From Terrimonas sp. (GTDB taxonomy: Bacteria; Bacteroidota; Bacteroidia; Chitinophagales; Chitinophagaceae): DNA of 64,000 nucleotides. The notes beneath the pieces were generated by a model that was not told the DNA's origin, searched no databases, and saw nothing but the letters and a program-made list of their open reading frames with translations. Where the stretch lies: assembly GCF_003075435.1 (NCBI RefSeq), contig NZ_QCZJ01000009.1, forward strand, positions 124,001-188,000. Reading direction: 5' to 3'. The position numbers and the translations under genes are program-made. This document shows positions 46,597 to 56,260 of this stretch, in pieces (positions within the stretch are counted from its first letter, which is position 1; every line of letters starts with the position of its first letter).

Positions 46597-47793
46597 ATGA
46601 AACGGATATATAACTGCTTAGTGCTTTCTTTATTGCTGATGCCGGGGTTGCCGGCTTTATCACAAGTAAAAGTTACTGGTACCCCTGCCAGGATTGTTAC
46701 ACAGTTTGCATTTGAACAATTCAGTGGGGGGGTGGTCATAATCAAAGCACGGTTGAATAATTACGCTGATTCATTAAACTTTATTTTAGATACAGGCAGC
46801 GGCGGCATTTCATTAGATTCTTCAACCGTTATTGAATTAAACATTCCAACTACACCATCAGAGAGAACAATAAGGGGTATTGCAGGTATAAGGCGGGTAA
46901 ATTTTTTATATAATGCAACATTGCACCTTCCAGGCCTTTCGGTTGACAGCCTGGATTTTCATATAAATGATTACGAAATTCTAAGCAGTGTGTACGGAGT
47001 AAAAATTGACGGTATAATAGGATTAAGCTTTTTGTCAAGGTATATTGTCAATATTGATTATGATAGTTTTTTAATGACCGTATATACAAAGGGAGATTTC
47101 AAATACAAAAAAGGGGGCTATATCCTGAAGCCGATCCTTACTTCCATTCCCATTGTTCCGTCAAGATTCCGCGACAGAGCCAGGTTCGATGCACGATTTT
47201 ATTTTGATTCCGGCGCCGGTTTATGTTTCTTATTATCAGAAAATTTTGCAGGTGACAGTCTTGTAATTAATCCAAAGAAAAAAACCTTTCTTACCCAGGC
47301 AGAAGGACTTGGAGGCAAAACCGAAATGAGGGTTACAACAGTTAAAGAAGTGCGGATAGGTCCATACAAGTTTAAAAATGTGCCTACATATATATTTGAA
47401 GATGCCTATAATATTACCGCGTACCCTTACCTGGCAGGATTGATCGGCAACGACCTGTTGCGAAGATTCAATGTTACTTTAAACTATGCTAAAAAGGAAA
47501 TTCATCTTATTCCAAATACGCATTTTTATAGTCCTTTTGATTATGCATATACAGGCTTAGGCATTTATGCTATAGAAGGCAAAATAACGGTAGAAGACGT
47601 TATACCCGGTTCTCCTGCTGAAAAAGCCGGATTTAAAATAGGTGATATTGTTGTAAGTGTCGGATCAGATTTTTCTAACAATATACAGGCATACAAAAAC
47701 TTACTGCAATCTTCCACGCAAAAACACAAAGTCATCATCAGCCGCAATGAAGAGCTGATCATACTTACACTTAAGCCTGACAGTATTCTCTGA
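46597..47793 (+). CDS. Secreted retropepsin-like aspartyl protease with PDZ domain
   Basis: The 398-residue protein has a signal peptide (about 1-22). Two aspartyl-protease-like lobes follow, each with an active-site-type triad: LDTGSGG near residue 66 and FDSGAGL near 207. A C-terminal PDZ domain (about 325-395) has VIPGSPAEKAGFKIGDIVVSVG. The two-lobed arrangement resembles pepsin-like or duplicated retropepsin proteins common in Bacteroidota. It is likely periplasmic or surface-exposed. It is divergent from mqnC and stands alone. Confidence 0.85.
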   Translation: MKRIYNCLVLSLLLMPGLPALSQVKVTGTPARIVTQFAFEQFSGGVVIIKARLNNYADSLNFILDTGSGGISLDSSTVIELNIPTTPSERTIRGIAGIRRVNFLYNATLHLPGLSVDSLDFHINDYEILSSVYGVKIDGIIGLSFLSRYIVNIDYDSFLMTVYTKGDFKYKKGGYILKPILTSIPIVPSRFRDRARFDARFYFDSGAGLCFLLSENFAGDSLVINPKKKTFLTQAEGLGGKTEMRVTTVKEVRIGPYKFKNVPTYIFEDAYNITAYPYLAGLIGNDLLRRFNVTLNYAKKEIHLIPNTHFYSPFDYAYTGLGIYAIEGKITVEDVIPGSPAEKAGFKIGDIVVSVGSDFSNNIQAYKNLLQSSTQKHKVIISRNEELIILTLKPDSIL

Positions 47794-48533
47794 AAAGAAA
47801 TCTCCTGCGACTTTTGGAATTGAGATTGCTGTGCCGCGCATCAGGTTGATGTTGCAAGTTTGATCATGCGGCCGCAACGACGTGCGAGAGGTTGAATAGG
47901 TCTCTACAAACGGATAGTGCCGATGGCACAAAAAGAAAACAACGAAGCCGGGAAACTGTTTAAAGTTAGTTTTTGGAATAATCACTAACGGTTTCCTGCG
48001 TTGCGCCTTAAATAACCCTTAATATATTTCCTGCCACGAATTCCGGTGTTCGCATCGGCGAAACAGGATTTGCTACACAATGTGCCACAAAGCATGCACA
48101 AAGTTACACAGAGCGTTTTATTATTCTTTGTGGCTCTTTGTGTATCCTTAGTGTACCTCTGTGAAATAACCAGTTTGAATATTGCAACCGGTAACTTATA
48201 AGCTGCAACCGGCATGCTGCCGCGTAGCAGCTAGCTGTTTGTAGCAAAATACCGGCAATTTTATTTGCCCCGGTCAGGGGCTACCTGTGCATAACAACAA
48301 AATAACGGTTCGGCGGTTTAACTAAATAATATAGCCCATAAGCCCACTGTTTTTACAACAAGCTGTTTTAATACCATCTATATATTTTACCTGACACAGG
48401 TTGGGTACTCGAAAGGACGTATAACCCTCCACTTGTATTTTCCTAAAGTGAAACCCCTGCAATTTTAAATGCGCCAATTCTTACCAATTTATTTCCCATA
48501 TTTGCAGGCTGATTTAATACCAGGTAAACGCAT
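47794..48533. other. 740-base intergenic region with repeats
   Basis: No credible gene is visible. It holds one copy of the 10-bp-period repeat (48037-48174), a heptad-like stretch with GCAACCG units (48182-48245), and a near -7 box (CATATTTG, 48497-48504) upstream of the first M16 peptidase gene. Confidence 0.6.
48037..48174. repeat. Decamer-period repeat, copy 1 (uninterrupted)
   Basis: The core runs from GAATTCCGGTGT through GGATTTGCTACACAA, CACAAAGTTACACA, then GAGCGTTTTATTATTC and decamers such as CTTTGTGgct, CTTTGTGtat, CTCTGTGaaa. The two halves are roughly complementary. The second copy near the right edge of the window shares exact blocks. Confidence 0.7.
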
Positions 48534-49775
48534 ATGATACATTTTGAACAATTTGTTTTAGATAACGGGTTAAGAGTAGTTGTGCATGAAGACCACTCAA
48601 CGCCAATGGCGGTAGTGAATATTATGTATGATGTTGGTGCAAGAGATGAAAACCCTGAAAAAACAGGCTTTGCTCATTTGTTTGAGCACCTCATGTTTGG
48701 CGGTTCTGTAAATATTCCGGTATATGATGAACCGCTGCAATTGGCCGGCGGTGAAAATAATGCATATACCACCAATGATCTCACTAATTATTATTGCCAG
48801 TTACCGGCAGAAAATATTGAAACGGCTTTCTGGCTGGAGAGCGACAGGATGTTAAGCCTTGCATTTGGAGAAAAAAGCCTGGAAGTACAACGAAAGGTAG
48901 TAAGCGAAGAATTTAAAGAGCATTATCTTAACAAACCCTATGGAGATGTATGGCATAAAATGCGTGAGCTCGCTTTTGAAAAGCATCCTTACAGATGGAT
49001 GACCATCGGCGCTGCATTAAGTCATATTGAAAATGCTACACTTACGGACGTAAAAGATTTCTTTTTTAAACATTACCGCCCGGTAAATGCCATTCTTGTA
49101 GTGGCTGGTCATGTTACGGTGCCGCAGGTAAAACAACTGGCGGAAAAATGGTTTGGTGATATTCCTCCCGGAGAGAAATATGTTCGCGATATTCCGCAGG
49201 AGCCGGTACAAACCATACATCATCAGCTTGAGGTAAAAGCCAATGTACCGATTGATGCTTTATATAAATGCTGGCATATCTATCCCCGGCTCGACAAGCG
49301 TTATTACATCACCGATCTCATAACAGATATATTAGGCGGAGGTGCGTCTTCAAGACTTTTCCAGGTACTGGTAAAAGAAAAACAATTGTTCAGCAATATT
49401 GAATGTTATCACTTTGGCACAACTGATGCAGGATTACTTACCATTGAAGGAAAGCTGGTAAAAGGTGTGAGCATGACTGCGGCTGAAGCTGCTATTGAAG
49501 AAGAGCTGAACAAAATAAAACAAAGCACTATTACAGAAAAGGAATTGCAAAAAGTAAAAAATAAAACGGAAAGTCTTATTGCTTTTGAAGATATGAGTTT
49601 AACAAACCGTGCCAACAGCCTTGCTTATTATACACTGCTTGGCAATACAGGTTTGATAAATGAAGAGCTTGGCAAATACCAGGCGGTAACACCGGAAGAT
49701 ATACGCAACGAGGCTAATATTATTTTTACCGACAGCAACAGCAGCACGATGTATTATTATGGGGATGGGCAATAA
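48534..49775 (+). CDS. M16B zinc metallopeptidase, catalytic subunit
   Basis: The 413-residue protein has the inverted zinc motif HLFEH (H48, E51, H52) and the distal Glu in VVSEEFKEHYLNKPYG. The substrate-binding Arg/Tyr motif usual in the C-terminal half is not recognisable (KEKQLFSNIECYHFG occupies the place). The next gene shows the reverse pattern, so the two probably form a heterodimer. No signal peptide is seen at the chosen ATG. Heptad repeats begin at the stop codon. Confidence 0.92.
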   Translation: MIHFEQFVLDNGLRVVVHEDHSTPMAVVNIMYDVGARDENPEKTGFAHLFEHLMFGGSVNIPVYDEPLQLAGGENNAYTTNDLTNYYCQLPAENIETAFWLESDRMLSLAFGEKSLEVQRKVVSEEFKEHYLNKPYGDVWHKMRELAFEKHPYRWMTIGAALSHIENATLTDVKDFFFKHYRPVNAILVVAGHVTVPQVKQLAEKWFGDIPPGEKYVRDIPQEPVQTIHHQLEVKANVPIDALYKCWHIYPRLDKRYYITDLITDILGGGASSRLFQVLVKEKQLFSNIECYHFGTTDAGLLTIEGKLVKGVSMTAAEAAIEEELNKIKQSTITEKELQKVKNKTESLIAFEDMSLTNRANSLAYYTLLGNTGLINEELGKYQAVTPEDIRNEANIIFTDSNSSTMYYYGDGQ

Positions 49776-49880
49776 GCTATCAGCTATCAGCAGTCAGCTA
49801 TCAGCAACACAGGCAACCAGTAACCTGCAACCTGTGAAAATGTGAAACGTGAGCTGCTGATAGCTGACAGCTCAAAGCCC
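49772..49880. repeat. Foldback heptad repeat between the M16 peptidase genes
   Basis: AGCTATC units begin at the stop codon (AGCTATC, AGCTATC, AGCAGTC, AGCTATC, AGCAACA), pass through CCAGTAA, CCTGCAA, and reverse to GCTGCTG, ATAGCTG, ACAGCTC. The ends can pair (AGCTATCAGC with GCTGATAGCT). Confidence 0.7.
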
Positions 49881-49917
49881 ATAACCCTCCGCCAACAACA
49901 ATTTAACTAATCAATAT

Positions 49918-51198
49918 ATGACAAACAGAACAACAGCACCGGTAATTAAAGATGCTGTAGATTTTGAGCTTGAACTTAAGCCTTATACAAAATTTACGTT
50001 GGATAACGGTGTGGATGTATATGCTATTAATGCCGGTGAAGAAGATGTGATACAGGTAGAACTGGTGTTTTATGCAGGCAACTGGTACGAAGAACAGAAT
50101 ATTGTTGCGGCAGCAACCAATCATTTATTAAAAAACGGTACAAATACTAAAAGTGCCTTTGAAATAAATGAGCATTTTGAATATTATGGTGCATACCTTA
50201 ACAGGCATTGCTACAACGAAACCGCTACGGTTAGCCTGCATAGTCTTACCAAACATTTAAAAGAGCTGTTGCCGGTTATAAGAGAACTGGTAACCGGTTC
50301 CATTTTCCCGGAAACAGAGCTGGATATTTTCCGGCAGAACATGAAGCAGAAGCTGGAAATCAATTTAAAAAAACCTGATTTTATAGCCAATCGCTTAATT
50401 GATGAGTACCTGTATGGCATTGATCATCCGTATGGCAAATACAGTTCTGTTGCCGCCTACAATGCTTTGCAGAGCGCACAGTTGCAATCTTTTTATAAAG
50501 ATTACTATATAAATGGCAGGTGTATAATTTTTGTAGCAGGTAAATTGCCTGCTGATATTGAAAAGCAGGTAAACGATTCATTAGGAGGCTTAACTGTAAA
50601 TAAACATAACCTACCGGTTATAACGCACCCTGTAAAAGCTGCAACTGAAAAAAAATACAGGGTAAACAACGATGACAAAGGGCTGCAGGGGGCTATTCGC
50701 ATAGCCAGCCATTTTCCTAACCGGCATCACCCTGATTTTACAAAAGCCCAGGTGGTAAATACTTTATTTGGCGGCTATTTCGGATCGCGGCTAATGAGCA
50801 ATATACGGGAAGACAAGGGTTATACATATGGCATACACAGTTATATACAAAACCATATGCAGGAATGCGCATGGATGATAAGCACCGAAGCAGGCAGGGA
50901 TGTATGTGAGGCCACAGTAGCCGAAGTATATAAGGAGATGGAAATGTTGCGTAATGAACCTGCATCAGAAGAAGAACTTTTGCTGGTAAAAAACTATCTT
51001 ATCGGTACCATTCTCGGTGATCTTGATGGGCCTTTTCATATTATAGGGCGGTGGAAAAACATTATACTGAACGAGCTGGGTAATGATCATTTCTATAAAG
51101 CTATCAATGACATAAAAAGCATAACGGTTAAAGAAGTGCAGGAACTGGCGAATACATATTTACAACCAGAGAAATTTTATGAATTGGTGGTAATATAA
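49918..51198 (+). CDS. M16B peptidase, non-zinc partner subunit
   Basis: The 426-residue protein has the M16 fold but lacks HxxEH: the corresponding segment reads AATNHLLKNGT. It keeps the C-terminal substrate motif SRLMSNIREDKGYTYG, with the Arg and Tyr residues needed in trans. With the preceding gene product it probably makes one complete active site, as in known two-gene M16B heterodimers. A perfect terminator follows 0 bases from the stop. Confidence 0.92.
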   Translation: MTNRTTAPVIKDAVDFELELKPYTKFTLDNGVDVYAINAGEEDVIQVELVFYAGNWYEEQNIVAAATNHLLKNGTNTKSAFEINEHFEYYGAYLNRHCYNETATVSLHSLTKHLKELLPVIRELVTGSIFPETELDIFRQNMKQKLEINLKKPDFIANRLIDEYLYGIDHPYGKYSSVAAYNALQSAQLQSFYKDYYINGRCIIFVAGKLPADIEKQVNDSLGGLTVNKHNLPVITHPVKAATEKKYRVNNDDKGLQGAIRIASHFPNRHHPDFTKAQVVNTLFGGYFGSRLMSNIREDKGYTYGIHSYIQNHMQECAWMISTEAGRDVCEATVAEVYKEMEMLRNEPASEEELLLVKNYLIGTILGDLDGPFHIIGRWKNIILNELGNDHFYKAINDIKSITVKEVQELANTYLQPEKFYELVVI

Positions 51199-51240
51199 TT
51201 CATTAAAAAAGACCGCGAATGCGGTCTTTTTTAATGAATT
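51197..51240. terminator. Bidirectional terminator, 20-bp perfect stem
   Basis: The stem core AAAAAAGACCGC / GCGGTCTTTTTT around a GAAT loop extends outward to 20 perfect base pairs. T runs are present on both strands, so it ends both the M16 operon and the convergent SusD gene. Confidence 0.92.
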
Positions 51241-51254
51241 GAATGCTTCGGTCA

Positions 51255-52817
51255 TTACCGCGTTCCTCCGGCCCACCAAACGTTTTCAGTGTACACATAA
51301 TTACCATCTCCGTATGCAGCTTTTACAGAAGGATTGGCAGAAACATCAGAGTTACCATAGGTAAACCTTAATGGGAATTTATTACTTGCATTCAGCGGGT
51401 TTTCCAGTCCGATAAAATCAGCCTCACCCATAGCTTTAAGTCTGCGATAGTCATTGAATGCCTCTGTAGATTCACCTGAAGCACCATAAAATGCAAGATA
51501 TTTTTGAAGCATAATTTCTTTTAAAGCGTTAGCTTCAAATCGGGGCGTTACTTCATTATCAAAATAATCTGTTGCCACGTCTTCTGACAGATCAATACTT
51601 AATCCTAATCCATAAGAATCACTCGTTGAATTTAAAGAACGTGACAGGTTTGCGAATGCAGCAATAACAGCTTCCTTAAGTGCATCTTTTGCTTCTCCAT
51701 CCTGGTTCATTCTCGCCAATGCTTCTGCTTTCAGGAACATCAATTCATGATAGCTTAATAATAATGTAGGAGCTGTAGTGGCGTACTCCGCAACAGAAAT
51801 AGGATACGTATATTGCTGCTGTACCGGGGTACCATTGGGAACCCCATCTGCTATTGCGTCGTCGAGGCTTATTGCTTCAAAATTGTAATCCATAAATGCC
51901 TGCTCCCCCCGGGGATCATTTAAGTCCTTAAATTTCTTAGCAAGGCTCTGGCTTACGCCCAGCCCGTCTCTTGCATTTGAATATCCAAAAAGCGGATTTA
52001 TATTTGCTTCTCCATCATAAATATTAAATATCAACTCCTCGTCTGCACCTTCAAAAGACTTATCTATATTATCTACAACTTTGGTCAAATCGCCATCCAC
52101 ATCAGAGGATATTTTTAAAGTATGCATTAAATAGCGTGCTTTTAAACCATAGGCTGCTTTTTTCCACAATGCTTTATTTCCACCATAAATCAAATCCTGG
52201 TTACCTACCGAACCTGTCCCTGCACCATCTGTTCCATCAAGCAACGTAATCGCATCGTCCAGTAAAGTTTGTATTTGTGGATAAAGCTCTGATTGCTTAT
52301 CAATTTTTGGCTGTAAAATAACAGGTGATCCACTTGCATCAATAACCCCTGATTCGCTGAAAGGAGTATCACCGAAAAAGTCAGTTAAAACCCCAAGGTT
52401 ATACGCCAATAATACTTTAGCTATCCCGCAGGTTACATCATTGCCTTCTTCGGGACCACCAGCTGAGGTTTTGGCAATGATAATTTTTAATGACTTAATA
52501 TTCGCATATATAGCATTCCAGCTATTATTATACGTGGTTGCCTGGGTAGGCTCACCTACACGTGTTTCGGCATTAAATGTTTGACCCCAAACACCTGCTT
52601 CATGTTCAAGATAAACAGAAGAATACAGGGAAATATCACCACCAACCACAGAAAAGGCGGTAGATGTTATCATATCGGTTAAGATAAACTTCGCTGAAAC
52701 GTCAGATGGATTATTAGGATTAAAGTTTACTCTATCCAGCTCCTTTTTAGAACAAGAAGAAATAAACATAGCTGATGCCGCTACAGCAAGGCTAAATATT
52801 TTTAAAGATTTCATCAT
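51255..52817 (-). CDS. SusD/RagB-family surface lipoprotein (pair 1)
   Basis: The 520-residue protein has a lipoprotein signal (lipobox ISSC, then SKKELDRVNFNPNNP). The helical TPR-like SusD fold is indicated by YNNSWNAIYANIKSLKIII and YSNARDGLGVSQSLAKKF, and by LSYHELMFLKAEALARMNQDGEA near the C-terminus. It caps the SusC barrel encoded upstream and binds its substrate at the cell surface. No glycosidase, sulfatase, ECF sigma factor or anti-sigma gene is nearby, so the substrate may be a peptide or small oligomer. Confidence 0.93.
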   Translation of the reverse strand: MMKSLKIFSLAVAASAMFISSCSKKELDRVNFNPNNPSDVSAKFILTDMITSTAFSVVGGDISLYSSVYLEHEAGVWGQTFNAETRVGEPTQATTYNNSWNAIYANIKSLKIIIAKTSAGGPEEGNDVTCGIAKVLLAYNLGVLTDFFGDTPFSESGVIDASGSPVILQPKIDKQSELYPQIQTLLDDAITLLDGTDGAGTGSVGNQDLIYGGNKALWKKAAYGLKARYLMHTLKISSDVDGDLTKVVDNIDKSFEGADEELIFNIYDGEANINPLFGYSNARDGLGVSQSLAKKFKDLNDPRGEQAFMDYNFEAISLDDAIADGVPNGTPVQQQYTYPISVAEYATTAPTLLLSYHELMFLKAEALARMNQDGEAKDALKEAVIAAFANLSRSLNSTSDSYGLGLSIDLSEDVATDYFDNEVTPRFEANALKEIMLQKYLAFYGASGESTEAFNDYRRLKAMGEADFIGLENPLNASNKFPLRFTYGNSDVSANPSVKAAYGDGNYVYTENVWWAGGTR

Positions 52818-52840
52818 TCTATTTTTTTGATTTAACTATA

Positions 52841-55800
52841 TTAAAACTGGAGATTAATACCTACACCAAAACTTTTGGTTTGAGGTAAAGTAAATCTTTC
52901 AAATGCACCTGCCATATTTGTATTGCCCTGGCTGGATTCCGGATCCAGGTAAGGAGAATTGGTCCACAACAGCAGGTTTCTCGCAAAGAAGTTCACACCC
53001 AATCCAAAATTTGCTTTTTTAATAGCCTGAACGCGGAGTGAAATTTCTCTCATTTTGATAAAAGAGCTTTTTACAATGCTGCTTTCATCAATAGTATTAA
53101 TATCCTGGAAATACTTTTGAATATTATTATATCCTGAAACAACAATATCATTCGGTGTACCATCTTCCTTAACAGCATCAGGAAACTGTACTGCATTTTT
53201 TAATCTTGCTTCTTCACTTGCTTTGCTCACACCATAATTATCGAATAACCCTGTAGTACCGCTGTACATTTCACCACCTTGTTTCCAATCCATCACGGCA
53301 GTTAATGTAAGCATCTTAAACCTGATCCTTGTGTTAGCACCTAGAAGAAAGTCTGGCGCAGCACGTCCAATAACGGCAGGTGCTCCGGCTATAGGAGTTC
53401 CATTTGCATCAACAATCACTTTTCCTGTTTTCTCATCCCTGGCATATGATGTACCATATATCACAGGGAATTTGTCGCCAATACCAGCTCTGACCTGCGG
53501 CGTTGTAAAACCACCGAGGAAGATGCTTTCAACACCAGGCGCTAATTCATCTACATAGTTATCAATTTTGGAAAAGTTAGCTCCTATGCTCCATTCAACA
53601 TCAGCTTTCCTGATGGCATTAATATTGATGGTAGCTTCATGCGCATTGGTGTGAATCTTACCACCGTTGGTTCTGAATTCAGTAGCGCCTGTTGAACCTG
53701 GTGACGGTACATCAAAGATCTGGTCTTTTACATTCTGGCGGGAAAATGTATAATTTACTTCAACCAGGTTATTGAAGAAATTCAAATCAGCACCAATTTC
53801 ATATGAAGTGGTATTCTGTGGCTTTAAATTGGGATCATATACCAGGTCGCTTGGTATATATGCTTTAATTCCATTGATGGGATACAATATCGGGCTACCA
53901 CTATAAAACCCGCCACCATAAGCCGGCAGCGTATAGAAATTGCTGCGATAAGTTCCTGCCTGGCCTACCTGTGCTACAGAGAATCTCAGTTTTCCAAAAT
54001 TCAAGAATGAACTGTTGTCAAGCCCGTTCAATTCTGTAAATACAAATCCCAATGCGGCTGAAGGATAAAAGAACTTCCTGTTATTGCTCGGCATAGAGGA
54101 TACAATATCCTGGCGGCCGGTAACGCTCAGGAACAACATTTGCCTGAAGGATAAAGAGAGATTGGCAAAGTTTCCAAAAGTTCTGTATTTGGATGATGTT
54201 TCAGTTGCGTCTTTAGTACCGGTATTATCCATATGATTCCATCCTGCAAATGCAAAACTGGAACCATAAGCTGTTAAATACTTGGTATTGGTGTTAACGA
54301 TCTCATTACCTACCAAAAGGTTCAAGCCAAAATCTGAACTAACGTCCCATTTAAAATTACCTGTAAGCAACGAGTTTAATGTAGTATTGGTGTAAGTATA
54401 TTCTGTAATATCACCGTTGTTATTTGAGCCACGCGTTGGGGAGCCAAAACTCCATATATCCTGGTAGTTTGTAGTATAAGCATCTGCGCCGATCTGGTAC
54501 TTTACATCCAGCTTCATATTGCTTGAAAGATCAGCAGTATAGGTAACATTGGTATTTCCAAAAAAACGATTTGTTTTTTCATTCCAGGTGTTATGCTCCT
54601 GACCCCAGTAAGGATTTACAAATGCGCCGCCACGATATCCGACAGGGCTGTATATATTGCCTTCGGCGTGGTTAGGAATGCCTTTAAGATCATAACTTAC
54701 AGGAGCCGGGTAAACTGTTGCGATAATACCATCATTTGCTGAAGGAGCTTTATCAATATCTGAATTGATAAAATTACCGCTAAAAGAGGCTTTAAAGTGT
54801 TCTGATAATTTTGTTTCGCCTGCTATTTTAGCATTATACCTGTTCATGCCGGTATGCGGAACAATTCCTTTCTGATTGGTACTGCCTAAAGCTACTGCAT
54901 AAGAACCCCTGTCGGTTGCATTCAATATACTTATGGAATTATTGAAAATTGTACCAATGTCAAAGAAATCGCGGACATTATTATATACTGCAGGGGTTAC
55001 CCAAGGATTAAGGCCGGTCAATGCACGCTGGGGCACATAATATTGACCCGGGTGCATACCATCAGCATTAGTATACTGGTTAGTTGTATCCCCTCCATAA
55101 AGCGTACTCTTGGGTAAGTCAACTACCTTTGGACCATAAGAGGTTGATGCATTCGGATTAAACGCTCCGTTAGCACCCTGTGCATATGTAGTTTGCAAGT
55201 CAGGGTAGCGGGAGAGATCATCAAAGCTTACGCTGGAATTAAAAGACACCTGGGGTTTACCCTTCGAAGCCCCTTTTCCACTTTTGGTTGTAATAACTAT
55301 TACGCCGTTAGAAGCCCTTATACCATACAATGCCGATGCAGCCTGGCCTTTTAACACTTCAATATTTGCAATATCGTTAGGGTCAATATCAACCGCGCGG
55401 TTTGCAATATCTGTTCCGGTTACACTATTGCCGGTACTCAAATCAGCATTAGAAGAAATAGGCATACCATCAACAACATACAATGGTGTATTATTGCCGG
55501 TAAACGAACGTGCGCCCCGGATAGTAATCAAAGAAGAAGCACCCGGCATACCGCTTGAAGGTGTTATCTGAACGCCCGATACCTTACCCTGCAAAGCACC
55601 CGCTAAACCTGTGTTGGCAGCCTGCACCAACGCATCGCCTTTTACGCTTTGAGTGGCATATCCAAGGCTTTTCTTTTCCCTTGAAATTCCTAAAGCTGTT
55701 ACTACTACCTCCTGCAAGTTTGAACTTGAATTCAATGCTACATTGATATTTGTTTGATCACCCACAGTAATTTCCTGTGCGGTAAACCCGGCAGCACTTA

Positions 55801-56014
55801 CTACCAAAACTGCTAAAGGCGATGCCTGTATACTGAAGTTCCCATTTTCATCAGCAGCAACCCCTGAGGCGTCGTTACCTTTAATTTTTACTGTGGCAAA
55901 AGGAATAGGATTTCCTTTGTCGTCCATAACCTGTCCGGTTATAGTTTTTGTTTGAGCAATTACCAGTACCGACCATTGCAGCAGTACTGCGAGAAGCATT
56001 AAAGTTTTTCTCAT
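52841..56014 (-). CDS. SusC/RagA-family TonB-linked transporter (pair 1)
   Basis: The protein has 1057 residues. The start at MRKTLMLLAVLLQWSVLVIAQ gives a normal signal peptide; an upstream in-frame ATG adds 17 residues. A carboxypeptidase-regulatory-like domain (ITGQVMDDKGNPIPFATVKI) is followed by the plug (VKGDALVQAANTG, SLITIRGARSF, VLKGQAASALYG) and a barrel ending KSFGVGINLQF. There is no STN domain. It imports a SusD-captured ligand using TonB. A near -7 box (TGTATTTG) lies about 27 bases upstream. Confidence 0.95.
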   Translation of the reverse strand: MRKTLMLLAVLLQWSVLVIAQTKTITGQVMDDKGNPIPFATVKIKGNDASGVAADENGNFSIQASPLAVLVVSAAGFTAQEITVGDQTNINVALNSSSNLQEVVVTALGISREKKSLGYATQSVKGDALVQAANTGLAGALQGKVSGVQITPSSGMPGASSLITIRGARSFTGNNTPLYVVDGMPISSNADLSTGNSVTGTDIANRAVDIDPNDIANIEVLKGQAASALYGIRASNGVIVITTKSGKGASKGKPQVSFNSSVSFDDLSRYPDLQTTYAQGANGAFNPNASTSYGPKVVDLPKSTLYGGDTTNQYTNADGMHPGQYYVPQRALTGLNPWVTPAVYNNVRDFFDIGTIFNNSISILNATDRGSYAVALGSTNQKGIVPHTGMNRYNAKIAGETKLSEHFKASFSGNFINSDIDKAPSANDGIIATVYPAPVSYDLKGIPNHAEGNIYSPVGYRGGAFVNPYWGQEHNTWNEKTNRFFGNTNVTYTADLSSNMKLDVKYQIGADAYTTNYQDIWSFGSPTRGSNNNGDITEYTYTNTTLNSLLTGNFKWDVSSDFGLNLLVGNEIVNTNTKYLTAYGSSFAFAGWNHMDNTGTKDATETSSKYRTFGNFANLSLSFRQMLFLSVTGRQDIVSSMPSNNRKFFYPSAALGFVFTELNGLDNSSFLNFGKLRFSVAQVGQAGTYRSNFYTLPAYGGGFYSGSPILYPINGIKAYIPSDLVYDPNLKPQNTTSYEIGADLNFFNNLVEVNYTFSRQNVKDQIFDVPSPGSTGATEFRTNGGKIHTNAHEATININAIRKADVEWSIGANFSKIDNYVDELAPGVESIFLGGFTTPQVRAGIGDKFPVIYGTSYARDEKTGKVIVDANGTPIAGAPAVIGRAAPDFLLGANTRIRFKMLTLTAVMDWKQGGEMYSGTTGLFDNYGVSKASEEARLKNAVQFPDAVKEDGTPNDIVVSGYNNIQKYFQDINTIDESSIVKSSFIKMREISLRVQAIKKANFGLGVNFFARNLLLWTNSPYLDPESSQGNTNMAGAFERFTLPQTKSFGVGINLQF

Positions 56015-56202
56015 ATTTAAATAGGTTTTAATGAATGCGGCAAATACAGGATATATCATAGACATCTACTAATTAAAAAGCGTAAATACCCTGTTGCCAG
56101 AAAAAAGACAAAATGAGAAACGCTGGTGCTGCACGAATAATTGGATGAAACTGAACTATTTAATAAAAACTTATCTTGAAGCGGACATAAATATTTATAA
56201 AA

Positions 56203-56236
56203 AGAAAAGGGCTACACTTGAATAAGTGTAACCCCT
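56203..56236 (-). terminator. Rho-independent terminator of SusC/SusD pair 2
   Basis: On the minus strand a stem of about 10 bp (TTACACTT / AAGTGTA core with flanking G-C pairs) is followed by CCCTTTTCTTTT. It lies 25 bases beyond the SusD stop. Confidence 0.7.
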
Positions 56237-56260
56237 TAACATGTTTTATAAAATACTTAT

